Positions 1 to 9,246 of a stretch of 64,000 nucleotides of DNA are shown piece by piece. Position numbers and translations under genes: made by a program. Positions within the stretch are counted from its first letter, which is position 1. Every line of letters starts with the position of its first letter. The stretch is from Sterolibacterium sp964437515. Its GTDB lineage: Bacteria; Pseudomonadota; Gammaproteobacteria; Burkholderiales; Rhodocyclaceae. The notes beneath the pieces are model-generated. The model did no database searches and had not been told where the DNA came from. It was given only the letters and a program-made list of their open reading frames with translations. The stretch lies in assembly GCA_964437515.1 (NCBI GenBank), contig CAYTHB010000002.1, forward strand, positions 51,779-115,778, written 5' to 3'.

Positions 1-1
1 T

Positions 2-976
2 GCCTATGCCAATGACCGCCTGCCGCTGCTGCTGGCGCGCCTTTCCGAACTTTTCGGTTACGAATCCGCGTTGCCGGTGAATACCGGGCTGGAAGCGGTG
101 GAAACCGCACTCAAAGCGGCGCGTAAATGGGGGCATCAGGTCAAGGGCATCCGCGCCGATCAGGCGCAGATCATCGCCTGTCGTGGCAATTTTCATGGTC
201 GCTCGATTGCCATCACCGGGCTTTCTTCGGAGCCGCAATATCGTCAGGGCTTTGGCCCCTATCCGCCGGGGCTGGTGCAGATTGCCTATGGCGATGCGGC
301 TGCGCTGGAGGCCGCCATCACACCGGAGACAGCGGCGTTTCTGGTTGAGCCGATACAAGGTGAAGCGGGCATCATCGTGCCGCCTGCTGGTTATTTACGC
401 GCCTGCGCCGACATTTGCCAGCGGCATAATGTGTTGCTGATTTGCGATGAAGTGCAGACCGGCTTGGGGCGCACAGGAAAATTGCTCGCCGCGTGGCATG
501 AGAATGTGCGCCCCGATGGGGTGATTCTGGGCAAGGCACTGGGCGGTGGTCTGCTGCCGGTTTCCGCGTTTCTCGCTGACTGGCGAGTGATGGATGTGTT
601 CCGTCCGGGCGATCACGGCAGCACCTTCGGCGGCAATGCCCTGGCAGCAGCAGTGGCACTCGAAGCCCTCGACCTGCTGGAAAACCTCGGGCTCGCCGAG
701 CGCGCTACGCAACTCGGCGCGCATCTGCTGCAACGCCTGCGTGCTGCGACCTTGCCAGCCGTCAAGGAAATTCGCGGTCGTGGCTTGCTGGTCGGCATCG
801 AGCTTGACCCGCAACGAGCCGATGCCCATGAGGTTTGTCTGAAACTGTTGCAGCACGGTGTGCTCAGCAAGGATACGCACGGCACGGTGATCCGCATCGC
901 TCCGCCGCTGGTGATTACAAAGGATGAACTGGATGCGGGGGTGGATGTGCTGCTGGCGGTGCTGGCAGGCTGTTGA
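2..976 (+). CDS. rocD: Ornithine aminotransferase (5' end outside window)
   Basis: Class-III PLP-dependent aminotransferase, most like ornithine-oxo-acid transaminase, which converts ornithine and 2-oxoglutarate to glutamate semialdehyde and glutamate in the cytosol. The reading frame is open from the first full codon of the window, so the N-terminus is missing; 324 residues remain. Visible landmarks are the family stretch LPVNTGLEAVETALK near the window start, CDEVQTGLGRTG carrying the Asp that contacts the PLP ring nitrogen, and GKALGGG with the Schiff-base lysine (codon 533-535). STFGGNALAA near the C-terminal part is also typical. The gene converges on the Fic gene, leaving 18 bp between the two stops. 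Acetylornithine aminotransferase is the main alternative, but the early motif favours ornithine aminotransferase. Confidence 0.85.
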   Translation, partial: AYANDRLPLLLARLSELFGYESALPVNTGLEAVETALKAARKWGHQVKGIRADQAQIIACRGNFHGRSIAITGLSSEPQYRQGFGPYPPGLVQIAYGDAAALEAAITPETAAFLVEPIQGEAGIIVPPAGYLRACADICQRHNVLLICDEVQTGLGRTGKLLAAWHENVRPDGVILGKALGGGLLPVSAFLADWRVMDVFRPGDHGSTFGGNALAAAVALEALDLLENLGLAERATQLGAHLLQRLRAATLPAVKEIRGRGLLVGIELDPQRADAHEVCLKLLQHGVLSKDTHGTVIRIAPPLVITKDELDAGVDVLLAVLAGC

Positions 977-994
977 AGGGTGGAGCACTGTTTT

Positions 995-1786
995 TTAGAA
1001 GCCCGGATCACCTTTGTGCTCACTATCTGGTGCTGACGGCATCAGCCCCAGATAGGCTTCCAGCGAACGCTGGATGGCCTCAGCGACCAGTTGGGTGATG
1101 CCGTCGTAAACGCCGGTGATGCACGCCTCGTCCAAGGCATCGTAATAAGCCAGGCGATCTTCCTTGTTAATCACGGCGGGCGGATAACCGGCTTTCATCA
1201 ATTCGAAGTTCAGCAGAAGCCGCCCGGTACGGCCATTGCCATCGACAAATGGACGAATCTTTACAAACCGGGTGTGCAATTCGGCTGCGCGAATGATCGG
1301 GTGTTTCTGGTCTGTTTGGATTTGTTCGTGCCAGGCGATGAGTTGTCGCATTTCTTCGTCAAGGTGCAGGAAATCCGGAGGGGTCGTGCTTGCGCCAGAG
1401 ATCACTACGTTCTCACGGCGGTAGCGGCCAGCCTCCACGTTGTCTATCCCTTTCAAGATCAAGCCATGAATGTTCTTGATTTGCCACTCGCTCAGTGGCT
1501 CTTGTTGGGTCACGATCTCTTCGACGTACAGGATTGCATCGCGATGATTCGTTATCTCGAAGTGTTCACGCAAGGACTTGCCACCGACGGTGATGCCTTC
1601 GAGTACGACCTTGGTTTCGCGTAGGGTCAGTGTATTGCCTTCGATGGCGTTCGAGTGGTAAGTCCATTCCAACGTCAGCTTTTCGCGTAGGCTGGATACG
1701 GTATGAGGCGGAAGCGGGCGTGCAGCATCCAGTTTCGCTTTTTTCGCATCTACTGTCAGTAGTTTGGCTTCCAGTTCGGGGTTCAT
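995..1786 (-). CDS. Fic-domain protein with His-to-Arg change in the catalytic motif
   Basis: Fic/DOC family protein of 263 residues. Family members move AMP or a related group from a nucleotide to a target hydroxyl using HxFx(D/E)GNGRxxR. Here the motif reads IRPFVDGNGRTGR (about residues 177-189): everything is kept except the catalytic histidine, which is arginine 178 (codon CGT, one transition away from CAT). The N-terminal inhibitory motif SNAIEG (residues 45-50) is intact, so this is a class-II, self-inhibited layout. A C-terminal helical region follows. The frame is complete, which argues against a decayed gene. It may be inactive as an AMP-transferase, may use another chemistry, or may be a recent mutant. 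Neighbours (an aminotransferase and recJ) give no functional hint. Confidence 0.85.
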   Translation of the reverse strand: MNPELEAKLLTVDAKKAKLDAARPLPPHTVSSLREKLTLEWTYHSNAIEGNTLTLRETKVVLEGITVGGKSLREHFEITNHRDAILYVEEIVTQQEPLSEWQIKNIHGLILKGIDNVEAGRYRRENVVISGASTTPPDFLHLDEEMRQLIAWHEQIQTDQKHPIIRAAELHTRFVKIRPFVDGNGRTGRLLLNFELMKAGYPPAVINKEDRLAYYDALDEACITGVYDGITQLVAEAIQRSLEAYLGLMPSAPDSEHKGDPGF

Positions 1787-1853
1787 GTGCTAATCCTGTA
1801 TGTCATGAAGCCAGTGTATCAGCTTGCATCGTGCGGAATCTCTCTCATTGAAA

Positions 1854-3575
1854 TCACACCGCCTCAATATGCTCCAGCATCAGTTGCACATTGGCGACGC
1901 CGTTGTATTCATTCACATCGAGCTTATAAACGACGCGGATTTTTGCGGGGATGGAGTCGGCGAAATTGAAGCGGATGGCTTCGAAGCGCGTGCCGTTTTT
2001 CGAGAGGGTGAGTTTGAGGTGTTTGTCCTTGAGGATGCGCTGTTGTTCGACGTGGAATTCGTCGCTGAACAAGGGGGCGGGAAAGCCTTGCCCCCAGATT
2101 TGTGCTTGCAGTAAGCGTGCGGAATCCAGCGACATGTGCGCGGTTTCCAGCGCGCCGTCGGTTTCCAGAGTGCGGGTGAGATCGGCGGGGGAGAGTAATT
2201 GGCGGCAGGCAGCTTCAAAGGCTTCTTCAAAGAGGGTGAGATCATCTTCGCGCAGGGTCAGCCCAGCGGCGGCAGCGTGGCCGCCAAAGCGCAGCAGCAG
2301 GCCGGGGTGGCGTTTATCCACGAGATCGAGCGCGTCGCGCAGATGCAGGCCGGGAATGGAACGCCCCGAGCCTTTGAGTTCGCCTTCATTGCCGCACGCC
2401 AAAACGAAAGTGGGGCGGTGCAGCCGTTCCTTGATGCGTGAGGCGAGGATGCCGATCACGCCTTGATGCCAGTCGGGGTCGAACAGGGTGATGCTGGCGC
2501 GTTCGGCGGCACTGTCGGCTTCTTCGGCGGCCATTGCTTCAAGACGCAGCAGGGCTTCGTCCTGCATGCCGGCCTCGATGCTGCGCCGCTCGCGGTTGAG
2601 GGTGTCGAGTTCTTGGGCGATGTTGAGGGCGCGGGCGTTGTCGTCGGTGGTCAGACATTCGATGCCCAGCCCCATGTCCGCCAGTCGTCCGGCGGCGTTC
2701 AGGCGCGGCCCTAAGCCAAAACCGAGATCGAAGGTGGCAGCGGTTTCGGCGCGTCGCCCGGCGGCGCGAAACAAGGCGGCTAGGCCGGGCTGCATCTTGC
2801 CGCTGCGCATGCGCGCGAGACCTTGCGCGACGAGGATGCGATTGTTGCGATCGAGCGGCACGACATCGGCGACGGTTCCCAGTGCCACTAGGTCGAGCAG
2901 GCTGGCAAGATTGGGTTCGGGCTGGTTGGCAAAGGCACCGCGCTGGCGCAGTTCGGCGCGCAGGGCGAGCATGACGTAGAACATCACGCCGCAACCGGCG
3001 AGTGCTTTGCTCGGAAAGGGGCAGCCGGGTTGGTTGGGATTGACGATGGCATCGGCCTCGGGCAGCGTGTCGCCGGGCAGGTGGTGGTCGGTAATCAGCG
3101 TGCGGATGCCCAGTTTGCGTGCTTCGGCCACACCGGCGACGCTGGCGATGCCGTTATCCACCGTGATGATCCAGTCGGGGCGGGGTTGTAATTTGGCGTC
3201 GGCTGCCAGACGAACGACTTCGGGGGTGAGCCCGTAGCCATAGTCAAAGCGGTTGGGCACTAGATAATCGACGCGCGCGCCCAGGCTGCGTAAGGCGCGC
3301 AGGCCGACGGCACAGGCGGTCGCGCCGTCGCAGTCGTAATCGGCGACGATGAGCAGGCGTTGTTGTGCGGCGATGGCATCAGCGAGCAGGCGCGCCGCGT
3401 CTTCCGCACCGCGCAGTTGGCTGGGCGGTAGCAGGGCTTTGAGTTGGGTGTCCAGATCCTCTTGCGAGGTGATGCCGCGTGCCGCGTAGAGCCGTGCTAG
3501 CAGCGGCGGGATGCCCTGCTGTTCGAGCATCATGCTGGTGCGGGTGGGGATGCGGCGGGTGGCGATGTGGGTCAT
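1854..3575 (-). CDS. recJ: Single-stranded-DNA-specific exonuclease RecJ
   Basis: 5'-to-3' single-strand DNA exonuclease acting in recombination, mismatch and base-excision repair. The chosen ATG at 3573-3575 gives 573 residues, the normal RecJ size; the open frame extends further upstream, but that part lies inside the preceding gene and is not conserved-looking. The DHH phosphoesterase motifs are present: DYDCDG at residues 79-84, TDHHLPG downstream, then GGHAAAAG in the DHHA1 part and a C-terminal OB-like segment. The start overlaps the stop of the upstream gene as ATGA (3572-3575), so the two are probably translationally coupled and co-transcribed. Confidence 0.95.
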   Translation of the reverse strand: MTHIATRRIPTRTSMMLEQQGIPPLLARLYAARGITSQEDLDTQLKALLPPSQLRGAEDAARLLADAIAAQQRLLIVADYDCDGATACAVGLRALRSLGARVDYLVPNRFDYGYGLTPEVVRLAADAKLQPRPDWIITVDNGIASVAGVAEARKLGIRTLITDHHLPGDTLPEADAIVNPNQPGCPFPSKALAGCGVMFYVMLALRAELRQRGAFANQPEPNLASLLDLVALGTVADVVPLDRNNRILVAQGLARMRSGKMQPGLAALFRAAGRRAETAATFDLGFGLGPRLNAAGRLADMGLGIECLTTDDNARALNIAQELDTLNRERRSIEAGMQDEALLRLEAMAAEEADSAAERASITLFDPDWHQGVIGILASRIKERLHRPTFVLACGNEGELKGSGRSIPGLHLRDALDLVDKRHPGLLLRFGGHAAAAGLTLREDDLTLFEEAFEAACRQLLSPADLTRTLETDGALETAHMSLDSARLLQAQIWGQGFPAPLFSDEFHVEQQRILKDKHLKLTLSKNGTRFEAIRFNFADSIPAKIRVVYKLDVNEYNGVANVQLMLEHIEAV

Positions 3576-4657
3576 GGCGATGGATGATTGGGAAGGTGCA
3601 GGGTATGCAATGCACGGGGGCGACACCAGAAACGCCAGCGATCGTGATGATGGATATTGATGTTGGCGACGGTTTCGTGACCCAAAGCGGTGATCTGCAA
3701 ATGTTTGAGCTGGCCTGTCATCAGGTGGGCGCGTAGGGGTGCAAACCAGTCGTTTTCCAGCGTCAATAACGCTTCGCGCCATTGCAGGGCATCATAGCTG
3801 TGTGCGGTGGCTTGCAATGTGTCTATTATTAAAACATTGAGTATTGGCGCGGATTTTTTTGATAGTAACCACCAACCTTGTGCGCCAGATGTGTCAGGAA
3901 TTGGCTCCAGCGATGTGCCGATGTGCTGGGCAAGGCCGTTCATGAACGCGCCGTTGCCGACGAGGCGTACAGCCGGGTTGGTGGGCGATTTTTGTGCGGG
4001 CAGGCTGCCTTCACCCCACAGCCACAGCGCATTGAGGCGCGGCAGCCCCTGCTGTTCGCGGCGTTCGTTGCAAGGCAGGGTGTGCAGCAGCATTTGCGCT
4101 TCATTGATGAGCTTGCGCCAGTGCAGAGCGTCGTTGCCTTGGGGCAGCATGGCACTCAGGTTGCTGGCGATGCTGGGGGGCGTGGTTTGCAGATTGGGTA
4201 AGGTGGATTGCTTAGACAGGCGCAGGTAGGCGCGCCCTTCCTTGCCCGCAATGAGCGTCCCCACTTCAGCAAACAGGGGAGAGAGTGCTTCGATGATTTC
4301 GTTCAGCTCCGCGTCATTGGCCAGCGGGGCGTCTTCTGCCAAGGTCAGGCGACGCTGTTCGACATTCAGGTGCAAGGGGTCGGCGCACAGCCATATGGCA
4401 TCGTCTGCGCACCCCAAGCCTTCCCCTAACCCTCGCAGGGCGGCATAGGGGGGCGGTTGGGTGGGTATGCCCACAGCGGTGCACAAAATCTGTTCCTGTG
4501 TACGCTCCGCCAAGGTGGCGTGATGCAGGTCGATACGCGCCCGACCAAGCAGCCAGGACAAGGCAGGCAGGTCGATGTCAAGGTCAGCGGTGATATCGTG
4601 AAAAACCGGATGCGGCCAGAGCAGGCCGGGCAGGATCAGGTGCAGGCGAAGTGGCAT
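3572..4657 (-). CDS. Conserved protein of unknown function upstream of recJ
   Basis: A 361-residue soluble protein with no signal peptide or membrane segment. I do not recognise a catalytic motif. It begins with a hydrophobic strand (LHLILPGLLWP) and has an acidic middle section. From memory, proteins at this position in related bacteria carry loose labels such as conserved hypothetical or phosphoglycerate-mutase-like; nothing I can read confirms that. Its stop overlaps the recJ start as ATGA, so it is the first gene of a two-gene unit with recJ. Only 25 bp separate its start from the divergently read lolC, so the promoters of both units must overlap the opposite gene or share this gap. Confidence 0.7.
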   Translation of the reverse strand: MPLRLHLILPGLLWPHPVFHDITADLDIDLPALSWLLGRARIDLHHATLAERTQEQILCTAVGIPTQPPPYAALRGLGEGLGCADDAIWLCADPLHLNVEQRRLTLAEDAPLANDAELNEIIEALSPLFAEVGTLIAGKEGRAYLRLSKQSTLPNLQTTPPSIASNLSAMLPQGNDALHWRKLINEAQMLLHTLPCNERREQQGLPRLNALWLWGEGSLPAQKSPTNPAVRLVGNGAFMNGLAQHIGTSLEPIPDTSGAQGWWLLSKKSAPILNVLIIDTLQATAHSYDALQWREALLTLENDWFAPLRAHLMTGQLKHLQITALGHETVANINIHHHDRWRFWCRPRALHTLHLPNHPSP

Positions 4658-4682
4658 CGCCTCATGTTAACATGGCGGGCTT

Positions 4683-5954
4683 ATGAAATACGAACTCTGG
4701 ATAGGTCTGCGCTACACCCGCGCGAAAAAGCGCGAGAGTGATAGCGGCAGCGGCAATGGCTTTATTTCCTTCATCTCGTTGATTTCCACGCTAGGCATCG
4801 GTCTGGGAGTGGCGGCACTGATTGTCGTGCTATCGGTGATGAATGGTTTTCAGAAGGAATTGCGTACCCGCATACTGGGGGTGGCATCGCATATCCAGAT
4901 CAACGGTTCGCCTCGCAATAGCGGGGAGCTTGCCGACTGGAGCCTTATTGCCCAAGAAGCCTTGCGTCACCCCAAAGTGCGTGCCGCCGCGCCTTTCGTG
5001 CAGGAGCAGGGCATGCTTTCCTTTGACCAGGAAGTGCGCGGCGTGATGGTGCGCGGTGTGTTGCCCGAGGCGGAAGAGAAAGTGGCGGATTTCGAGAAGC
5101 ACATGAAAAGCGGCCATCTGATGGATTTGCGTGCGGGGGAATACGGCATCATTTTGGGTGCGGAACTGGCACATGTGCTGCGCGTGCTGCCCGGCGACAA
5201 GGTGACTTTGATCGCGCCACAAGGGCTGGTCACGCCCGCCGCCATCTTGCCGCGGCTCAAGCAATTTACCGTGAGCGGGATTTTTGAAGTCGGCATGTTC
5301 GAGTTTGATTCGGGGCTGGCATTGATTCACATGAGCGATGCCCAGCGGCTCTATCGTCTGGATGATCGTGTGAGCGGGGTGCGGCTCAAGCTGGACGATT
5401 TGTTTTCTGCGCCGCGCGTGGCGCGTGAGTTGCTGGGGCTGCTCGATGCGGATGTGGCAATCACGGACTGGACGCGCAGCCATGCCAATTTCTTCCGCGC
5501 CGTGGCGATAGAAAAGAACATGATGTTTCTGATCCTCATGCTCATTGTGGCTGTGGCGGCATTCAATATCGTCTCGGCACTGGTCATGGCGGTGACTGAC
5601 AAACAGGCGGATATCGCCATCCTGCGCACGCTGGGCGCGAGCCCCAGCAGCATCATGCAGATCTTCATCGTGCAAGGCGCCTTGATCGGCATGATCGGCC
5701 TGCTACTCGGGGTGGTGGGTGGAGTGGCGTTGGCATTGAATGTGGATGTGGTGGTGCCGGCGATTGAGCGTCTGCTGGGCACACAATTTCTTGCCAAGGA
5801 CGTGTATTACATTTCTGAGCTGCCTTCTGAATTGCAATGGGCAGATGTCGCCATCATTTCAACGGTGTCTTTCGTGCTGACTTTGCTGGCGACGATTTAT
5901 CCGAGCTGGCGTGCTTCGCGCATCAATCCGGCGGAGGCACTGCGTTATGAGTGA
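4683..5954 (+). CDS. lolC: Lipoprotein-releasing ABC transporter permease LolC
   Basis: Inner-membrane permease of the Lol system, which releases outer-membrane lipoproteins from the inner membrane to the carrier LolA. The 423 residues show the family layout: a cytoplasmic N-terminus WIGLRYTRAKKRE, a first membrane helix at about 26-50, a large periplasmic domain, then three helices at about 280-305, 328-355 and 390-413, ending in the FtsX-like WRASRINPAEALRYE. Its stop overlaps the lolD start by 8 bp (5947-5954). No second permease (lolE) is present here, so a LolC homodimer is likely, as in several proteobacteria that carry one LolC/E-type gene. Confidence 0.93.
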   Translation: MKYELWIGLRYTRAKKRESDSGSGNGFISFISLISTLGIGLGVAALIVVLSVMNGFQKELRTRILGVASHIQINGSPRNSGELADWSLIAQEALRHPKVRAAAPFVQEQGMLSFDQEVRGVMVRGVLPEAEEKVADFEKHMKSGHLMDLRAGEYGIILGAELAHVLRVLPGDKVTLIAPQGLVTPAAILPRLKQFTVSGIFEVGMFEFDSGLALIHMSDAQRLYRLDDRVSGVRLKLDDLFSAPRVARELLGLLDADVAITDWTRSHANFFRAVAIEKNMMFLILMLIVAVAAFNIVSALVMAVTDKQADIAILRTLGASPSSIMQIFIVQGALIGMIGLLLGVVGGVALALNVDVVVPAIERLLGTQFLAKDVYYISELPSELQWADVAIISTVSFVLTLLATIYPSWRASRINPAEALRYE

Positions 5955-6648
5955 GGCTATGGCAACCATGGCAACCCCCGTCGTGGCCTGTCGCGGGCTG
6001 AAAAAATCCTTCTGGCAGGGCGGCGCCGAAGTGGCGGTGTTGCAATCGGTGGATATCGAAGTGGCACGCGGCGAGCGTGTCGCCATCGTCGGCTCCAGTG
6101 GCTCGGGCAAGAGCACGTTGCTGCATCTGCTCGGCGGGTTGGATCAGCCGAGCGCGGGTGAAGTCAGTGTGTTGGGACATCCGTTGGCGACGCTGAACGA
6201 AGCCGAGCGCGGGCATTTGCGTAACGAAAGCCTAGGCTTCGTCTACCAGTTTCATCATTTGCTGCCGGAGTTTTCCGCGCTGGAAAATGTTGCCATGCCG
6301 TTGTTGATCCGGCGCATGCCACGCAAGGAGGCTGAGGAACGGGCGGCAGCGGTGCTTGCTGAAGTGGGGCTGGGGCATCGTCTCACGCATCGCCCTGGCG
6401 AGCTTTCCGGGGGCGAACGCCAGCGTGCCGCGATGGCCCGCGCCTTGGTCACCCAACCGGCGTGCGTGCTGGCGGATGAGCCAACGGGCAATCTCGACCG
6501 ACATACCGCCGAAACAGTGTTTGATCTGATGCTGGCGTTGAATCTGAGCCACACCACCAGTTTCATCATCGTCACCCATGACCCCCAGTTGGCAGCACGC
6601 GCGACTCGTGTGTTACGTCTGGCGGATGGGCAGTTGAGCGCAGACTGA
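5947..6648 (+). CDS. lolD: Lipoprotein-releasing ABC transporter ATPase LolD
   Basis: ATP-binding subunit that powers lipoprotein extraction with LolC. From the ATG at 5947 it is 233 residues. Walker A GSSGSGKST is at 49-57, the ABC signature LSGGERQR at 153-160, and Walker B CVLADEP at 173-179 followed by the D-loop GNLD and a switch histidine (VTHDP). Longer starts in frame would lie inside lolC and add a stretch unlike LolD. The overlap with lolC indicates coupled translation. comEC follows 19 bp downstream and may be read from the same transcript. Confidence 0.95.
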   Translation: MSEAMATMATPVVACRGLKKSFWQGGAEVAVLQSVDIEVARGERVAIVGSSGSGKSTLLHLLGGLDQPSAGEVSVLGHPLATLNEAERGHLRNESLGFVYQFHHLLPEFSALENVAMPLLIRRMPRKEAEERAAAVLAEVGLGHRLTHRPGELSGGERQRAAMARALVTQPACVLADEPTGNLDRHTAETVFDLMLALNLSHTTSFIIVTHDPQLAARATRVLRLADGQLSAD

Positions 6649-6667
6649 TTCTCAACAGCTCGGCTGT

Positions 6668-9046
6668 ATGCGCCTGTCCATCCTTTGCTTTGCTCTTGGG
6701 GTTTGCCTGCTGCAAGTGCAGCCCGATTTGCCGGAGCAGGAAATATGGCTTGGAGTGGCAGGGTTGGCGGGTGTGCTGGCGTTTCTGGGCTGGCGTATTC
6801 CGCGACAACGCGGGCGTTTTTTGATTCCAATCGCGGCTTTCCTGCTGGGTTTCTGCTGGGCCGCAGGCTGGGCGCAGCATCGGCTGGACGAGTCATTGAG
6901 CATTGCCGATGAAGGGCGCGATCTCACCCTCGTCGGCGTGGTTTCCGACTTGCCGCAGCTGACTGAAAACGGTTTGAAATTTTATTTTCAAGTCGAACAG
7001 CCACCGACTGAAATAAGTGATGCCCAGCACTTTCCGCGTTATCTCTCATTGGCGTGGTATCGCGGCTGGCGGCGTGAAATGCAAAACGAGATCAACCCTG
7101 CGACCGCAGACAGCCTGCCCCCGCTTCATACGGGTGAACGCTGGCAGCTCATGGTGCGCCTGAAGCGGCCGCATGGCAACGTCAATCCGCAGGGCTTTGA
7201 TTACGAGGCATGGCTGCTGGAGTCGGGCGTGCGGGCAACGGGGTATGTGCGTCCGGCAGCAACGAATCGACGGCTGGATACTTTTGTTGGTACGCCGTCG
7301 ACATGGATCGACCATCTGCGTGAAGGTATCCGCAGCCGCTTTGAGCAACAGTTAGCCGGACGTCCCTATACCGGCATATTGACGGCGTTGGTCGTCGGCG
7401 ATCAGCGGGCGATCGATGCGAGGCAATGGCGCGTATTCAGCCGAACCGGCATCACGCATCTCATCAGTATTTCCGGGCTGCATGTCACCATGCTGGCGGG
7501 GCTGGCGTATGCCGTAGTCAATTTTCTCTGGCGGCGACAGCCCTCATGGATGTTGCGTTTACCTGCCCAGCGTGCGGCAGCGTTGGCGGGTTTTCTGGCC
7601 GCGTGGGGCTATTGCCTGATTGCCGGTTATGCCGTTCCGGCGCAGCGCACCCTATATATGCTGGCTGTGGTGGCCGTGGCACTCTGGAGCGGGCGCACGA
7701 CTTCCGTCAGTCGCGTGCTGGCTGTGGCTTTGCTCGTGGTGCTGCTTCTCGATCCGTGGGCGGTGTTGATGGCGGGCTTCTGGCTTTCATTTGGCGCGGT
7801 GGCACTGCTGTTTTTTGTCGGCAGCGGGCGGCTGGGGCGTATGCAGGGAATGACTGCCTGGATGCAGACCCAGTGGGCTGTCACGCTCGGCACTTTGCCG
7901 ATGTTGCTCTTGTTATTTCAACAATTTTCGTTGGTGTCTCCCCTCGCCAATGCCATTGCCATTCCTGTGGTGAGCTTCATCATCACGCCTTTGGCATTGG
8001 CAGCCAGCTTCCCGTTTCTGGATTTTTTGCTTGAACCCGCGTATTGGGTGACGCAGCTTTTGATGCAGTACATCCACTGGCTTTCCGCCTTGCCCTGGGC
8101 GGTCTGGCAGCAGCATGAACCGCCGCTCTGGGCATGGCTGAGTGCTTTGGCAGGATGTCTCTGGATGTTGCTGCCGCGCGGTTTTCCGGCGCGTGCGCTG
8201 GGCTGGGTGATGCTGTTGCCCTTGTTCTTTGTCGTGCCGCAACGCCCCGATCCGGGCAGTGTACGACTGACGGTGCTGGATGTCGGTCAGGGGCTGGCGG
8301 TACATATCCAGACCGCCCGGCACGATCTGCTCTACGACACCGGTCCGCTGTACACACCAGAAGCCAATGCCGGCAATCGGGTGGTCGTTCCGTATCTGCG
8401 TGCCAGCGGGGTGGCGCGACTGGATGGCTTGATTGTCACGCATCAAGATACCGATCACTCCGGCGGTACAGAAGCCGTGGTCGATGAAGTACCGGTGGGC
8501 TGGTTGATGAGTTCGCTGGATTTCGAGCATCCGTTTTCTGCGCTACCGGTGCAGTCCTTGCCTTGTGTGGCAGGGCAGCAATGGACATGGGATGGCGTGC
8601 GTTTTCGTGTGCTGCATCCCTTGGCAGCGCAGTTGCAGGAGCCCGCTCGTAAAACCAATGAGGTGAGCTGTGTGCTCATGGTTGAAAATGATCGCGCCCG
8701 CGTACTGCTGCCTTCGGATATTGAAGCCGTCTCGGAACGTGCGTTGCTGGTGCGTGAAGACAAAAGTCTTCATGCTGATGTGCTGATCGCTCCGCATCAC
8801 GGTAGTCGCACGTCATCCACGACAGAATTTATCGCTGCCGTCGGAGCCAAAGAGGTGATCTTCCCCGTCGGCTATCGCAATCACTTCCATCACCCCCGCC
8901 CCGATGTCGTCGAGCGTTATCGTGCCGGTGGCGCACAACTGCATCGTACCGATGCTGAGGGTGCATTGACCATCACTCTTTCCGCCGAGCCGGTCAAAAT
9001 AGAAAGTGCGCGTGCCGCGCGATGGCGTTACTGGTATGGTCGATGA
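6668..9046 (+). CDS. comEC: DNA uptake channel ComEC/Rec2
   Basis: Inner-membrane channel for single-stranded DNA in natural transformation. The 792 residues show three parts in order: N-terminal membrane helices with a soluble OB-like (DUF4131) region to about residue 190; the competence domain with many helices, including the family segment FSRTGITHLISISGLHV; and a C-terminal metallo-beta-lactamase-like domain with HQDTDHSGG near residue 594 and HHGSRTS near 709. In this family the last domain is proposed to degrade the non-transported strand. Together with the type IV pilus genes at 36-44 kb this suggests that the organism is, or was, naturally competent. Confidence 0.93.
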   Translation: MRLSILCFALGVCLLQVQPDLPEQEIWLGVAGLAGVLAFLGWRIPRQRGRFLIPIAAFLLGFCWAAGWAQHRLDESLSIADEGRDLTLVGVVSDLPQLTENGLKFYFQVEQPPTEISDAQHFPRYLSLAWYRGWRREMQNEINPATADSLPPLHTGERWQLMVRLKRPHGNVNPQGFDYEAWLLESGVRATGYVRPAATNRRLDTFVGTPSTWIDHLREGIRSRFEQQLAGRPYTGILTALVVGDQRAIDARQWRVFSRTGITHLISISGLHVTMLAGLAYAVVNFLWRRQPSWMLRLPAQRAAALAGFLAAWGYCLIAGYAVPAQRTLYMLAVVAVALWSGRTTSVSRVLAVALLVVLLLDPWAVLMAGFWLSFGAVALLFFVGSGRLGRMQGMTAWMQTQWAVTLGTLPMLLLLFQQFSLVSPLANAIAIPVVSFIITPLALAASFPFLDFLLEPAYWVTQLLMQYIHWLSALPWAVWQQHEPPLWAWLSALAGCLWMLLPRGFPARALGWVMLLPLFFVVPQRPDPGSVRLTVLDVGQGLAVHIQTARHDLLYDTGPLYTPEANAGNRVVVPYLRASGVARLDGLIVTHQDTDHSGGTEAVVDEVPVGWLMSSLDFEHPFSALPVQSLPCVAGQQWTWDGVRFRVLHPLAAQLQEPARKTNEVSCVLMVENDRARVLLPSDIEAVSERALLVREDKSLHADVLIAPHHGSRTSSTTEFIAAVGAKEVIFPVGYRNHFHHPRPDVVERYRAGGAQLHRTDAEGALTITLSAEPVKIESARAARWRYWYGR

Positions 9047-9092
9047 AACTCATCTGCGCTGAATCGTCAGCGGGTGAGTTCAGGCATCGCGT

Positions 9093-9246
9093 TTAGCGTG
9101 AAATACAAAAATCAGAGTCGAGTTGAAGCTTCGAGCGTAGCGAGCCAATCAGTAGCCGCCCCTTGAGGGGGCGGATGGGTGGGGTGGGCGCATCGGGTAA
9201 CGATTATTTCATCTTCTGCGGGTGGAGAGGGTCATCATGATCGTTA
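9093..9246 (-). repeat. Dispersed intergenic repeat, copy 1 (short form)
   Basis: About 154 bp that matches, in reverse orientation, the sequence at 22823-23041. Identity is high along the whole length, with scattered substitutions. Compared with copy 2 it lacks a 70-bp module carrying two hairpins and has 5 extra bases in a C-rich run. Its own hairpin has arms CCGCCCC at 9156-9162 and GGGGCGG at 9168-9174. The right end overlaps the last 14 codons of the DUF1275 gene (stop at 9204-9206). No transposase or coding sequence lies within it. Confidence 0.85.
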
